This document shows positions 13,273-19,978 of a stretch of DNA of 22,407 nucleotides, piece after piece. This stretch comes from a virus. Under the pieces are notes generated by a model that did not search any database, was not told the origin of the DNA, and saw only the letters and a list, made by a program, of their open reading frames with translations. The first letter of the stretch is position 1. Each line of letters starts with the position of its first letter. Location of the stretch: positions 2,143 to 24,549 of IMG/VR virus record IMGVR_UViG_3300030104_002623. One strand, 5' to 3'. A program made the translations under genes and the position numbers.

Positions 13273-14718
13273 TTACATGAGGTTCTTAACAGCAACACGT
13301 CTGTAGTAACGGTTCTGGTTAACATTAAGTCCACCAAGACTCTGGTTAATACCTTCAGCAAATGGGTTTGCGACAATACCATATCTTGTCTTAAATCCAA
13401 TTTTTGGCTGGAAGGAGTTCTCACCCACCGCACGAACCATCTGTAGTGGAACGTATGGGCAGTAGAAGAGACCAGCATCATAAGGAGATGTACCTTTGTA
13501 TCCAACAACGTAGTACTGATTACCACCAGTTGGAGCACCATTAGCAGCAGTTAGGTTTGCAGCATATGGGTCAATGTAGACACGGAATTTACCCATTAGG
13601 GTTCCAGCAAATGTATTGCCTGTGTCATCAACATTGAGATTTGCATTAAGTGCAGGAGTGTAATCAAGCACACCAGCCATGGTCAACGCAGAAGCAACGT
13701 CTGCAGAGCACATGATGATGTTGCCCTTTCCGCGACGAGTTCTTTGTGCAATCGCGTTAGCATCTCTTTCAATCTGGAATAATAGACCCTTGAATTTCTC
13801 AACAGACCATCTTCCGTTTGAGTCGATGTCTAGGTCAAATGTACCAGCATTTGCTACGTTTTGTACAGCACCTTGCTCTGCAACCTTGTAGATAGTTCTA
13901 ATGACTTCCCTGTTGATTTCAGCAAGGATTTCAGTAGAAAGGATGTTAGCAAGTTCTGCCTCTGCATTCAAGCCATGAATTGCTTTCAAGTCTTGAGCGA
14001 GTTCTAGACTGTACTCTGCCTTTAAAGCACGAGACTTAGCAGTAACGGTGACTTTCTCGATTGAGAATGCCATCTGGTTGAAGGCATTTGTAGTCGTGCC
14101 GTCAAGTTTTTCTGCGTCGTCTGTACGCATACCCTGACCAACACTGTAGCCAGTAGATGCAGCAGAACCAACAGGGTTAAGAACTGCAGGGTTTGTAGCA
14201 CTAGCACCAGTTGTACCCATACCAGCAGCAGTGTCTGTCATGCCGTTGGTTAGGTCGAAGCCGAAGTCCTGTCCAGAATATGCTGAATCTGCTTCGTTGT
14301 AGAATGCTTCTGTACCACCCATGCCATTTGGTCCAGGACCAACATAGCGTGAACGCATTGCGAAGATAAGTCCAGTAGGACCACTCATTGGTTGAACACC
14401 AGCTAGGTCGTATGCGACCAAGTTTGGCATTGCACGTCTAATTAATGAAATTAGAACGGGGTCGAAACCTGCTGTAGGGCCAGCTGCGGTTGCGTCTGCA
14501 CTAAATCCAGCGTTACTACCTGAACTAGTGTTTTGGTTTGGTTGTTCTGCAAGGAACGAACCTGATTGAGCAAAATCTGTTTGCTCGCGTAAGAATTTCT
14601 CTTGGTTTTCTAACAGGACAGCTGTGACTGCTTTACGATGTGAATCCTTGATTTCATCAAGACCTTCATAATTGAGAAGCGGAGCCCACTTTTCCTGCAA
14701 TTGTTCTGATTGGAACAT
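13273..14718 (-). CDS. 23: gp23 major capsid protein
   Basis: The major head protein, 481 residues (T4 gp23 is 521), forming the hexamers of the icosahedral head. The start MFQSEQLQEKWAPLLN is the cyanophage gp23 start, and the body has the usual segments: RRAMPNLVAYDLAGVQPMSGPTGLIFAMRSRY (after residue about 93), VTAKSRALKAEYSLELAQDLKAIHGLNAE, EILAEINREVIRTIY and KTRYGIVANPFAEG near the end. The N-terminal region contains FLAE|QP (residues 55-60); a gp21-type site (L or I)xE predicts removal of the first 58 residues during maturation. I saw no late box in the 47-nt gap to gp22, so it is probably read from the gp22 promoter. A terminator follows it. Confidence 0.97.
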   Translation of the reverse strand: MFQSEQLQEKWAPLLNYEGLDEIKDSHRKAVTAVLLENQEKFLREQTDFAQSGSFLAEQPNQNTSSGSNAGFSADATAAGPTAGFDPVLISLIRRAMPNLVAYDLAGVQPMSGPTGLIFAMRSRYVGPGPNGMGGTEAFYNEADSAYSGQDFGFDLTNGMTDTAAGMGTTGASATNPAVLNPVGSAASTGYSVGQGMRTDDAEKLDGTTTNAFNQMAFSIEKVTVTAKSRALKAEYSLELAQDLKAIHGLNAEAELANILSTEILAEINREVIRTIYKVAEQGAVQNVANAGTFDLDIDSNGRWSVEKFKGLLFQIERDANAIAQRTRRGKGNIIMCSADVASALTMAGVLDYTPALNANLNVDDTGNTFAGTLMGKFRVYIDPYAANLTAANGAPTGGNQYYVVGYKGTSPYDAGLFYCPYVPLQMVRAVGENSFQPKIGFKTRYGIVANPFAEGINQSLGGLNVNQNRYYRRVAVKNLM

Positions 14719-14765
14719 TGCTTTTTAAAATAAATGTTTACGTTTGACTAAAATATTAAATTCAG

Positions 14766-15911
14766 TTATGACTTAAACTGGGATAGTGTTTTAAGGTATG
14801 CAGCCATTGAACCAGATACTGATTCAGGTGAACTATCTACACCTTCTGAAAGATTCTCAGTTTTAGTCGTTGGAGTTGCACTTGGGAAATAAGATTCCTT
14901 CAAGGTTTCCAACTTGTCACGATAAGATTCTTCACTTTCAAACTCAACACTTTCGGAAAGTGAGGCGAGCTTTTCTTTCTGAGTGGCTGCAAGGCCTTCA
15001 GAAACTGATTCGAGGATTCCGTCTGCAACTGACTCTGCGAGTCTGCTGTTTAGGGAAACGTTTTTCTCAATCTGCTCGTTGAGTTTTGTTTCCATTTCAT
15101 CTAGTTTTTCTACCATACTCTCAAGTACATCATATTTCTCTTCAGGGATTGTTACATAATGATCTTCAAAAAGACTCTTCATTCCACTTAGGAATGACTC
15201 TGACATTTCGGTTTTGAGTCCCTGCTCTACAGCAAGTTGGTTCTCAGTGAACCATTCGTCAGCAACATATTCTAGATAAGAATCAACACGTTCGTTAAGT
15301 TCCTTCTTGATTCCTTCTACTTCCTCCGCAATAATGGAGTCAGCTTCTTTCTCAAGAGATTCTTTGATTGCTGCAATTCTTGAGTTAATTGCTGCTTCAA
15401 AGATTGTTTTTGCTTTCTCTTGGAATTCTTCTGAAAGTTCTTCGCCTTCGAGAAGAGCATTAACATCGTCATCGATGTTGAACTCTACAATAGGCTCAGA
15501 CTCTTCCTCTACAACTTCCTCTTCAGTTGCTTCTTCTTCAGAAACTACTTCATCAGTTGTATCTTCACCTTCAGCAACTACTTCATCAGTAGTTACTTCT
15601 TCTTCATCAATTACAGATTCATCAGAGACTTCCTCTTCTTCCTTCATTCCCTTTGCAGGGTCAGCGGCTTTGGCACCTTTATTAACTACATCTTTTACTT
15701 GCTTAAGTGTAGCACCAGGTGATTTCAGTTTTGCTGAATCGTCATCTGGTTTGTAGTTATCTGGTGATGGCCCTCCAAGATCCTCCACATTTGGTGGTAT
15801 GCCACCCGTTGTGAGTTTAGGCATTGCGTCTGGTGCTCCTGCTTTCGCATTCACAGCAGTCTTGGATTGCTTAGTGCTTACTTCCATTTCTTGTAAATCT
15901 CCACGAGGCAT
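14766..15911 (-). CDS. 22: gp22 prohead core scaffold protein, enlarged and acidic
   Basis: The main scaffold protein of the prohead core, broken down by gp21 during maturation. At 381 residues it is larger than T4 gp22 (269). The N-terminal 90 residues are Lys/Pro/Gly-rich and disordered (residues 30-60). Residues 90-140 are strongly acidic with three tandem 11-residue repeats around DEVV/EEVV (residues 107-139). From about 150 to 330 the sequence is helical and coiled-coil-like, with many Glu/Lys and (L/I)xE cleavage-type motifs, as in gp22. The short tail SSPESVSGSMAAYLKTLSQF resembles other cyanophage gp22 C-termini. An AATAAATA box lies 35 nt before the ATG. It follows gp21 and precedes gp23, the normal order. 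Confidence 0.9.
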   Translation of the reverse strand: MPRGDLQEMEVSTKQSKTAVNAKAGAPDAMPKLTTGGIPPNVEDLGGPSPDNYKPDDDSAKLKSPGATLKQVKDVVNKGAKAADPAKGMKEEEEVSDESVIDEEEVTTDEVVAEGEDTTDEVVSEEEATEEEVVEEESEPIVEFNIDDDVNALLEGEELSEEFQEKAKTIFEAAINSRIAAIKESLEKEADSIIAEEVEGIKKELNERVDSYLEYVADEWFTENQLAVEQGLKTEMSESFLSGMKSLFEDHYVTIPEEKYDVLESMVEKLDEMETKLNEQIEKNVSLNSRLAESVADGILESVSEGLAATQKEKLASLSESVEFESEESYRDKLETLKESYFPSATPTTKTENLSEGVDSSPESVSGSMAAYLKTLSQFKS

Positions 15912-15946
15912 TAGAACAGCTCCGATTTTCCTGTAATTAAAATCTA

Positions 15947-15954
15947 TATTTATT
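15947..15954 (-). promoter_or_regulatory. Late promoter-like box AATAAATA before gp22-gp23
   Basis: AATAAATA on the minus strand (seven of eight to TATAAATA), 35 nt before the gp22 ATG, within the 58-bp gap between gp21 and gp22. A Shine-Dalgarno-like GGAG follows nearer the ATG. It likely drives both gp22 and gp23, because gp23 has no box of its own. Confidence 0.6.
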
Positions 15955-15969
15955 TAGAAGTTTAAGAAT

Positions 15970-16620
15970 TTACAATGAATTTATAAATTCATTGAATAAT
16001 CCCAATTTATGCTCTTCGAGACGCTTTTGGTCTACTAGAGTATTGATTGCTCTTTTGGTTTGTGATGCGAACTTCTCACGCAAAACTCCACCTTCCCATA
16101 CCCATTCCTTACCTTCCATGATGCCCTGAACAAAAGCATCTGGTGCGGATGGGTCAGCAACAATGTCAGCTGCAGTTGCTAACATGAAGTCTTCACCGAC
16201 TTCCATGAATCCTTCTTTATTTTGTGAAATTGAACCAATTCCACGAGAAGATACGCCAAGAGTAACACCTTCTTTCAAAAGTGACTCAGCGATTTTACCC
16301 ATAGGTGTTGATAAAATTTGTGCCTTTCCAATAAAGTTGTTACCCTTTTGTTCAAGTGAAACAATTTTATGGGAAACTCTGTCGAGGTTTACGGTAGGGC
16401 CTTCAGGATGACCTAGTTCACCTAAAGCACGACCTTTATTGATATACGATTCAGTATATCTTTTCACCTCTTTTTGCATAATAGGAAGACGATACATCCT
16501 CTGATTACGATTTACCGTTTCAGTCTGAAGGAAAGGCCCTTTAATATAAAGAGTCTTCTTACCACCTCTAGTTTCGGTGATAACCTGCACACTTTCAATT
16601 TCTTCTCTAATCAGTTTCAT
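15970..16620 (-). CDS. 21: gp21 prohead core serine protease
   Basis: The prohead protease that cuts head proteins after (L/I)xE. I start it at ATG 16620 (MKLIREEIESVQVI), giving 216 residues, close to T4 gp21 (212). An AGGGAG ribosome site lies just upstream, and the ATG overlaps the preceding TAA (TAATG); the longer frame start at 16656 lies inside the previous gene. The herpesvirus-protease-like catalytic pattern is visible: GHPEGP with H71 and GVSSRGIGS with S124/S125. NRNQRMYRLPIMQKEVKRY and LGELGHPEGPTVNLDRVSH are the standard gp21 blocks. It lies between the 188-residue virion-type protein and gp22. Confidence 0.93.
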   Translation of the reverse strand: MKLIREEIESVQVITETRGGKKTLYIKGPFLQTETVNRNQRMYRLPIMQKEVKRYTESYINKGRALGELGHPEGPTVNLDRVSHKIVSLEQKGNNFIGKAQILSTPMGKIAESLLKEGVTLGVSSRGIGSISQNKEGFMEVGEDFMLATAADIVADPSAPDAFVQGIMEGKEWVWEGGVLREKFASQTKRAINTLVDQKRLEEHKLGLFNEFINSL

Positions 16621-17186
16621 TATGCACTCCCTGTGGTTTGAACTTGTTGTATCCATAATGAACCAGTACCATCTGCTCCAAAAGCACTTACTGCAACTGA
16701 CTTTCGGAGAACTGCTTGACTATTTTGAGTGTAAGCAGTAGTAACTCCACTGATATTACTATCACGGAGATGTAATTTAGCTTGAACGTATCCGTTAGGA
16801 ACGTAGTCTTCATTGATACCTGTAATTTCTTTATGAGAAATATTCAAGTTAGAATCGTTAGCACCTGATAGAGTAACGAAATCTCCAACGAAAAATGGAT
16901 TTTGTTGACCTTGAGGCAAAGTAATTATAGTAGCAGTGCTATCTGCCTCTATATTCTCAATAGTATTAGTGCGAACATCTAATGCCAAAACCTCTGGCAT
17001 CCCAGTACTAACAACATAATCAGTTGCTGCTGCTGTTGCAGGTCCAGTGCTTATTGCTACATGAGTGTCGGCATTGAGAGCAACCAACCTTACTGCATCC
17101 GATTGAACCACAAATTTACTGGATACTGTTGCAGATCCTTTTGTAATTGCAATCGATGTAGCTGTTCCTACGGGTCTATGTGCCAT
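16620..17186 (-). CDS. 188-residue conserved virion-type protein, unknown
   Basis: A protein rich in Ala, Thr, Val and Ser, with beta-strand alternation throughout and no cysteine, so probably an all-beta structural protein. It begins MAHRPVGTATSIAITKGSATVSSKFVVQSD, continues RLVALNADTHVAISTGPATAAATDYVVS, and ends with a C-terminal LWIQQVQTTGSA. It sits between gp67 and gp21 in the head operon, and its own perfect TATAAATA box lies 25 nt upstream, so it is a late gene. Cyanophages have a conserved protein at this place; a head decoration or vertex role is a guess. Its end overlaps the gp21 start. It has no resemblance to T4 gp68 that I can see. Confidence 0.85.
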   Translation of the reverse strand: MAHRPVGTATSIAITKGSATVSSKFVVQSDAVRLVALNADTHVAISTGPATAAATDYVVSTGMPEVLALDVRTNTIENIEADSTATIITLPQGQQNPFFVGDFVTLSGANDSNLNISHKEITGINEDYVPNGYVQAKLHLRDSNISGVTTAYTQNSQAVLRKSVAVSAFGADGTGSLWIQQVQTTGSA

Positions 17187-17211
17187 TATGGTAAAAAGTC
17201 CATTTACTAGT

Positions 17212-17219
17212 TATTTATA
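17212..17219 (-). promoter_or_regulatory. Perfect late promoter box TATAAATA before the 188-residue gene
   Basis: TATAAATA on the minus strand, eight of eight to the T4 late promoter, ending 25 nt before the ATG at 17186. It abuts the stop codon of gp67. Confidence 0.85.
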
Positions 17220-17435
17220 TTAAGCCTCTTCCTCCTCCTCTGCAGGAGCATCATCTGCTTCTACTTCAGCTTTGGTCTCTGGCTCATCGAACATACTACT
17301 TGCTATTTCGGGTCTAACCGCATCAATTTTTTCTGCAGATTTTGCGAATAGCAAATCTTTGATCTTATTGCTTATATTGGATGGTGATTCATCCTTTGCA
17401 ATCATGTCCATTAATTCATTTGATATTTCAGGCAT
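17220..17435 (-). CDS. 67: gp67-like prohead core protein
   Basis: A 71-residue acidic protein. The first 45 residues are helical (MPEISNELMDMIAKDESPSN, then NKIKDLLFAKSAEKI), and the tail is almost all Glu/Asp/Ala (EADDAPAEEEEEA). The T4 gp67 core protein has the same build: about 80 residues, a short helical head and a long acidic tail. It sits in the 20-67-21-22-23 order of T4, which supports the name; sequence similarity alone is too low. A perfect TATAAATA box lies 25 nt upstream of its ATG at 17435. Gp67 helps assemble the prohead core and set head shape, and is cut by gp21. Confidence 0.8.
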   Translation of the reverse strand: MPEISNELMDMIAKDESPSNISNKIKDLLFAKSAEKIDAVRPEIASSMFDEPETKAEVEADDAPAEEEEEA

Positions 17436-17460
17436 TGTAATAAAATTGGTTCACAAATAG

Positions 17461-17468
17461 TATTTATA
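17461..17468 (-). promoter_or_regulatory. Perfect late promoter box TATAAATA before gp67
   Basis: TATAAATA on the minus strand, eight of eight, ending 25 nt before the gp67 ATG. It sits just downstream of the stop codon of the 52-residue gene. Confidence 0.85.
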
Positions 17469-17472
17469 CGGA

Positions 17473-17631
17473 TTAATTAGATAATATTAAGGAGTACCAC
17501 TCTTCACTCATACCACTGATAATATTATCAGCAGATGTTTGATCTTCAGCATAACCCTCATCGAGTAAATGCTTTACAACCCTTTCATAATTTTTATAAG
17601 CTTCTTTTGCTTCTCTAGGAGTTGGTTTCAT
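17473..17631 (-). CDS. 52-residue cyanophage small protein
   Basis: A short gene of 52 codons in the gap between gp20 and gp67. It reads MKPTPREAKEAYKNYERVV, then KHLLDEGYAEDQTSADNIISGMSEEWYSLILSN. The SADxIISGMSEEWxSLI ending with the LxDEGYAED lead is a pattern I recognise from cyanophage genomes, and a perfect TATAAATA box lies 19 nt before the ATG. It is helical and mildly acidic and may belong to the head core like T4 gp68, which occupies a nearby position, but similarity to gp68 is not visible. Function unknown. Confidence 0.85.
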   Translation of the reverse strand: MKPTPREAKEAYKNYERVVKHLLDEGYAEDQTSADNIISGMSEEWYSLILSN

Positions 17632-17650
17632 CTTAACATCTAATTTTTTC

Positions 17651-17658
17651 TATTTATA
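17651..17658 (-). promoter_or_regulatory. Perfect late promoter box TATAAATA before the 52-residue gene
   Basis: TATAAATA on the minus strand, eight of eight, ending 19 nt before the ATG at 17631. It overlaps the last codons of gp20, so the box is partly coding. Confidence 0.82.
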
Positions 17659-19321
17659 TTTCGCCACCGCTAGGTGCTTCTGTTCTACCACCATCCTTAA
17701 CACCATCAAGATTAGGTTCCATAACTGGAGCACCTAAATCTCCACCAGAACCCTCTAAAGGAGCTCCAGTTTCAGGATCTACTGGTGCAGTTGGATCAGC
17801 AATAATTCCTTTTGATATCTCTTTTTTGATTATCTTATCCTGTTCTATTATCTCCTCATCAGTCTGTCTTAATATCTTACGTCTTACATAATCTTGAGAG
17901 AAATATCTTCCGATGTAAGGTTCTGCTACCTGAACGCTATTTAATCTTTCATTTAACAGTTCTGAATCTTTTAATTCTGAGAAATGATTGTCATACAAAT
18001 AATCATATTGTATGTGTTCACTCATCGTTTCCCAATCTTCTGGAGTGATTACATTCTTCAATATAAGCTGAGTTTTCAGCATATCATTGAATAAATTTGA
18101 GAATCTTTTTCTTAAACGTGCAACAAATTTTGTAAATTTTAATTCATCTCTTAATATTTCTGAGGATCTTCCCAAATTGAATCCTCCCTCTCCGTCCATT
18201 CTTGATGGGGGTACGTTGAGCGACCTATATAATTTCTTTTTGAAGTACTCAATATCCGTGATTTCCCCAAGGTTTTGTCCTCCAGGAAGAGTAGTAATTT
18301 CAGTACCACGTCCTCCTTCTCGTCTAGGTAGCCAAAAATCCTCAAGCATCGCCATGTACTTTTTGTCATCTCGAACCTCCCCTGTAGATGCGTCGTAAAC
18401 AAGTTTGTTTCGATATCTCATCATCACGTCTCTGAGATATTGCTCTGATTTGACTTTAGGTAAATTACCTACATCTATATAGAAAATTCTACGTTCTGGT
18501 GCTCTTGATAATCTGTATATTACTAGTGAATCCTCAATCATTCTAAGTTGATTAAGAGATTTTATTGACTTATGTAAGTATGAAAGAACAGATCCTTTAT
18601 TTCTGTCAACTAAACCAGAGGTGCAATATGTAACTGCATCTTTTGCAATTTTGATACCTTTACTGGCACCAGTTGCATTAATATTACCAGTTGGATAAGT
18701 TCCTTTTGGATTGTAAATATAATATTCTTCAATTTCAGGAAACTGATAATCCATGGGGTCATGATTTGTCTTCATTGACAAATTAACACCATACTTTTGA
18801 GATTCAGTTTTCTTCTGCATTCTAACATGACGCATTTTCATTGCATCAATATAACGAAGTTCCTGAATTCCATCCATAGGATTCTTCAGATCAATAACCT
18901 TATGATAGTAGATTCTACCATCAATATACCAGTTGCGATAAATCTCATGAGATTTTTTATCAAAATCTAATAAGTCTTTTATATACTTAAACTCCTGTCT
19001 AATTTTATTTTTTATGCCATCACTAGCATTAAGATTGGAGAGTTCAATTTCTACTGGACTATCATGTGAATCTGATACTATAGCTTCGTTTACAATATCT
19101 TCAATCGCACTATCCGCTTCTGGATGAAGTGCCATTTCACGATATCTTTTTATAAGATCATATTCAGTTCGATATACACCCTCAATGTCAACGTAAGAAC
19201 CAAAAAAACCACTACTCATATAGTGATCTACAGAGTCCTCATTATTTTGAGGAACTGGTGAGACCGCAGACTGAGATAGTGGTTCTGTGTTCTCTATCGA
19301 GAACCCAAATAATTTAGCCAT
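17654..19321 (-). CDS. 20: gp20 portal protein
   Basis: The dodecameric portal vertex protein through which DNA enters and leaves the head. At 555 residues it is close to T4 gp20 (524). Typical portal blocks are EYDLIKRYREMALHPEADSAIEDIVNEAIVS, LSRAPERRIFYIDVGNLPKVKSEQYL, FWLPRREGGRGTEITTLPGG and FKKKLYRSLNVPPSRM, the stretch used to type cyanophages by g20. The last 40 residues are low-complexity Pro/Gly/Glu. It follows gp19 with a 28-bp gap holding an ACTAAATA box, and its end overlaps a perfect TATAAATA. Confidence 0.96.
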   Translation of the reverse strand: MAKLFGFSIENTEPLSQSAVSPVPQNNEDSVDHYMSSGFFGSYVDIEGVYRTEYDLIKRYREMALHPEADSAIEDIVNEAIVSDSHDSPVEIELSNLNASDGIKNKIRQEFKYIKDLLDFDKKSHEIYRNWYIDGRIYYHKVIDLKNPMDGIQELRYIDAMKMRHVRMQKKTESQKYGVNLSMKTNHDPMDYQFPEIEEYYIYNPKGTYPTGNINATGASKGIKIAKDAVTYCTSGLVDRNKGSVLSYLHKSIKSLNQLRMIEDSLVIYRLSRAPERRIFYIDVGNLPKVKSEQYLRDVMMRYRNKLVYDASTGEVRDDKKYMAMLEDFWLPRREGGRGTEITTLPGGQNLGEITDIEYFKKKLYRSLNVPPSRMDGEGGFNLGRSSEILRDELKFTKFVARLRKRFSNLFNDMLKTQLILKNVITPEDWETMSEHIQYDYLYDNHFSELKDSELLNERLNSVQVAEPYIGRYFSQDYVRRKILRQTDEEIIEQDKIIKKEISKGIIADPTAPVDPETGAPLEGSGGDLGAPVMEPNLDGVKDGGRTEAPSGGEI

Positions 19322-19342
19322 GATTTATTAATATCTTTCTAC

Positions 19343-19350
19343 TATTTAGT
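19343..19350 (-). promoter_or_regulatory. Late promoter-like box ACTAAATA before gp20
   Basis: ACTAAATA on the minus strand (six of eight to TATAAATA), 21 nt before the gp20 ATG, abutting the gp19 stop. Spacing and place agree with the better boxes, so it is likely to be a weaker late promoter. Confidence 0.45.
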
Positions 19351-19940
19351 TACCCATTAGGACCGCCAGCCCCAGATATGGAGAAGGATTGAACTTGGAA
19401 GTCCACTGTAAATTCCTCAATAGCGTCACTATTATCATAAGATAAATCTATTTGAGATACGTTTGTTGGGAATATGTCAATAAATTCATACTCCTTCAAC
19501 ACTGAATTTGCATTTCCATCTTGGTTTTTACTGTTTATTACAGAACCTCTACCAAGTTGATAAACTTTAGCATTAGTCATGTATGCAGAAGGATCAGTAG
19601 CTCCAAGGTTGTTAGAAAGTTTGGAAATTAAATCCATCCATTCCTCCATTGCATTCCTTAGTCTAAAGTCCTCATCGTTAATGATGGTTACAGTCCATAT
19701 ATCAAATGTTCTGTCTCCAGCAACTTTGAAAATACGACCCCTGAACGGAACATCAATGTTTGCGATATTAGATGCAGGTAAATTAGCAGCTTTACACATG
19801 TATCTAAAGTTATCAGCATCCCATGTGATTCCTGCAGGTAGAGTTGTAAGTTCAACTTCAAACAGATTAGGCCTTGCACCGCCCCCAATGAGGGCGGCTT
19901 TAAAATCTGAAATTGTCTTGTTTTCTCTGGTGCTTGCCAT
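19350..19940 (-). CDS. 19: gp19 tail tube protein
   Basis: The tail tube subunit, 196 residues (T4 gp19 is 163). The family pattern is clear: GGGARPNLFEVEL, then YMCKAANLPASNI, VPFRGRIFKVAGDRTFDIWTVTIINDEDFRLRNAMEEWMDLIS (T4: INVAGDRTFDDWTVTVMNDE), YEFIDIFPTNVSQIDLSYDNSDAIEEFTVDFQV. It stacks in hexameric rings inside the gp18 sheath. The 38-bp gap to gp18 contains a TCTAAATA box and an AGGAG Shine-Dalgarno site before the ATG at 19940. Confidence 0.95.
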   Translation of the reverse strand: MASTRENKTISDFKAALIGGGARPNLFEVELTTLPAGITWDADNFRYMCKAANLPASNIANIDVPFRGRIFKVAGDRTFDIWTVTIINDEDFRLRNAMEEWMDLISKLSNNLGATDPSAYMTNAKVYQLGRGSVINSKNQDGNANSVLKEYEFIDIFPTNVSQIDLSYDNSDAIEEFTVDFQVQSFSISGAGGPNG

Positions 19941-19960
19941 TTGCTGTGTGCTCCTTTAGT

Positions 19961-19968
19961 TATTTAGA
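19961..19968 (-). promoter_or_regulatory. Late promoter-like box TCTAAATA before gp19
   Basis: TCTAAATA on the minus strand (six of eight), 20 nt before the gp19 ATG and followed by AAAGGAGC, a good ribosome-binding sequence. It is identical to the box before the gp3-like gene. Confidence 0.5.
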
Positions 19969-19978
19969 TGATGATTAA

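Noticed and set aside
13197-13541. 114-residue minus-strand frame over the gp23 end and terminator
   Set aside because: Out-of-frame shadow of gp23 that runs through the terminator hairpin; Leu/Val/Thr-rich with no family features.
15307-15756. 149-residue Ser/Thr-rich frame on the plus strand
   Set aside because: It is the antisense of the acidic, repetitive part of gp22. Glu codons read as Ser-rich on the other strand, and there is no ribosome site or promoter.
16621-16656. Longer gp21 start
   Set aside because: It lies in the end of the 188-residue gene, while the ATG at 16620 has a strong AGGGAG site and gives the usual gp21 length.
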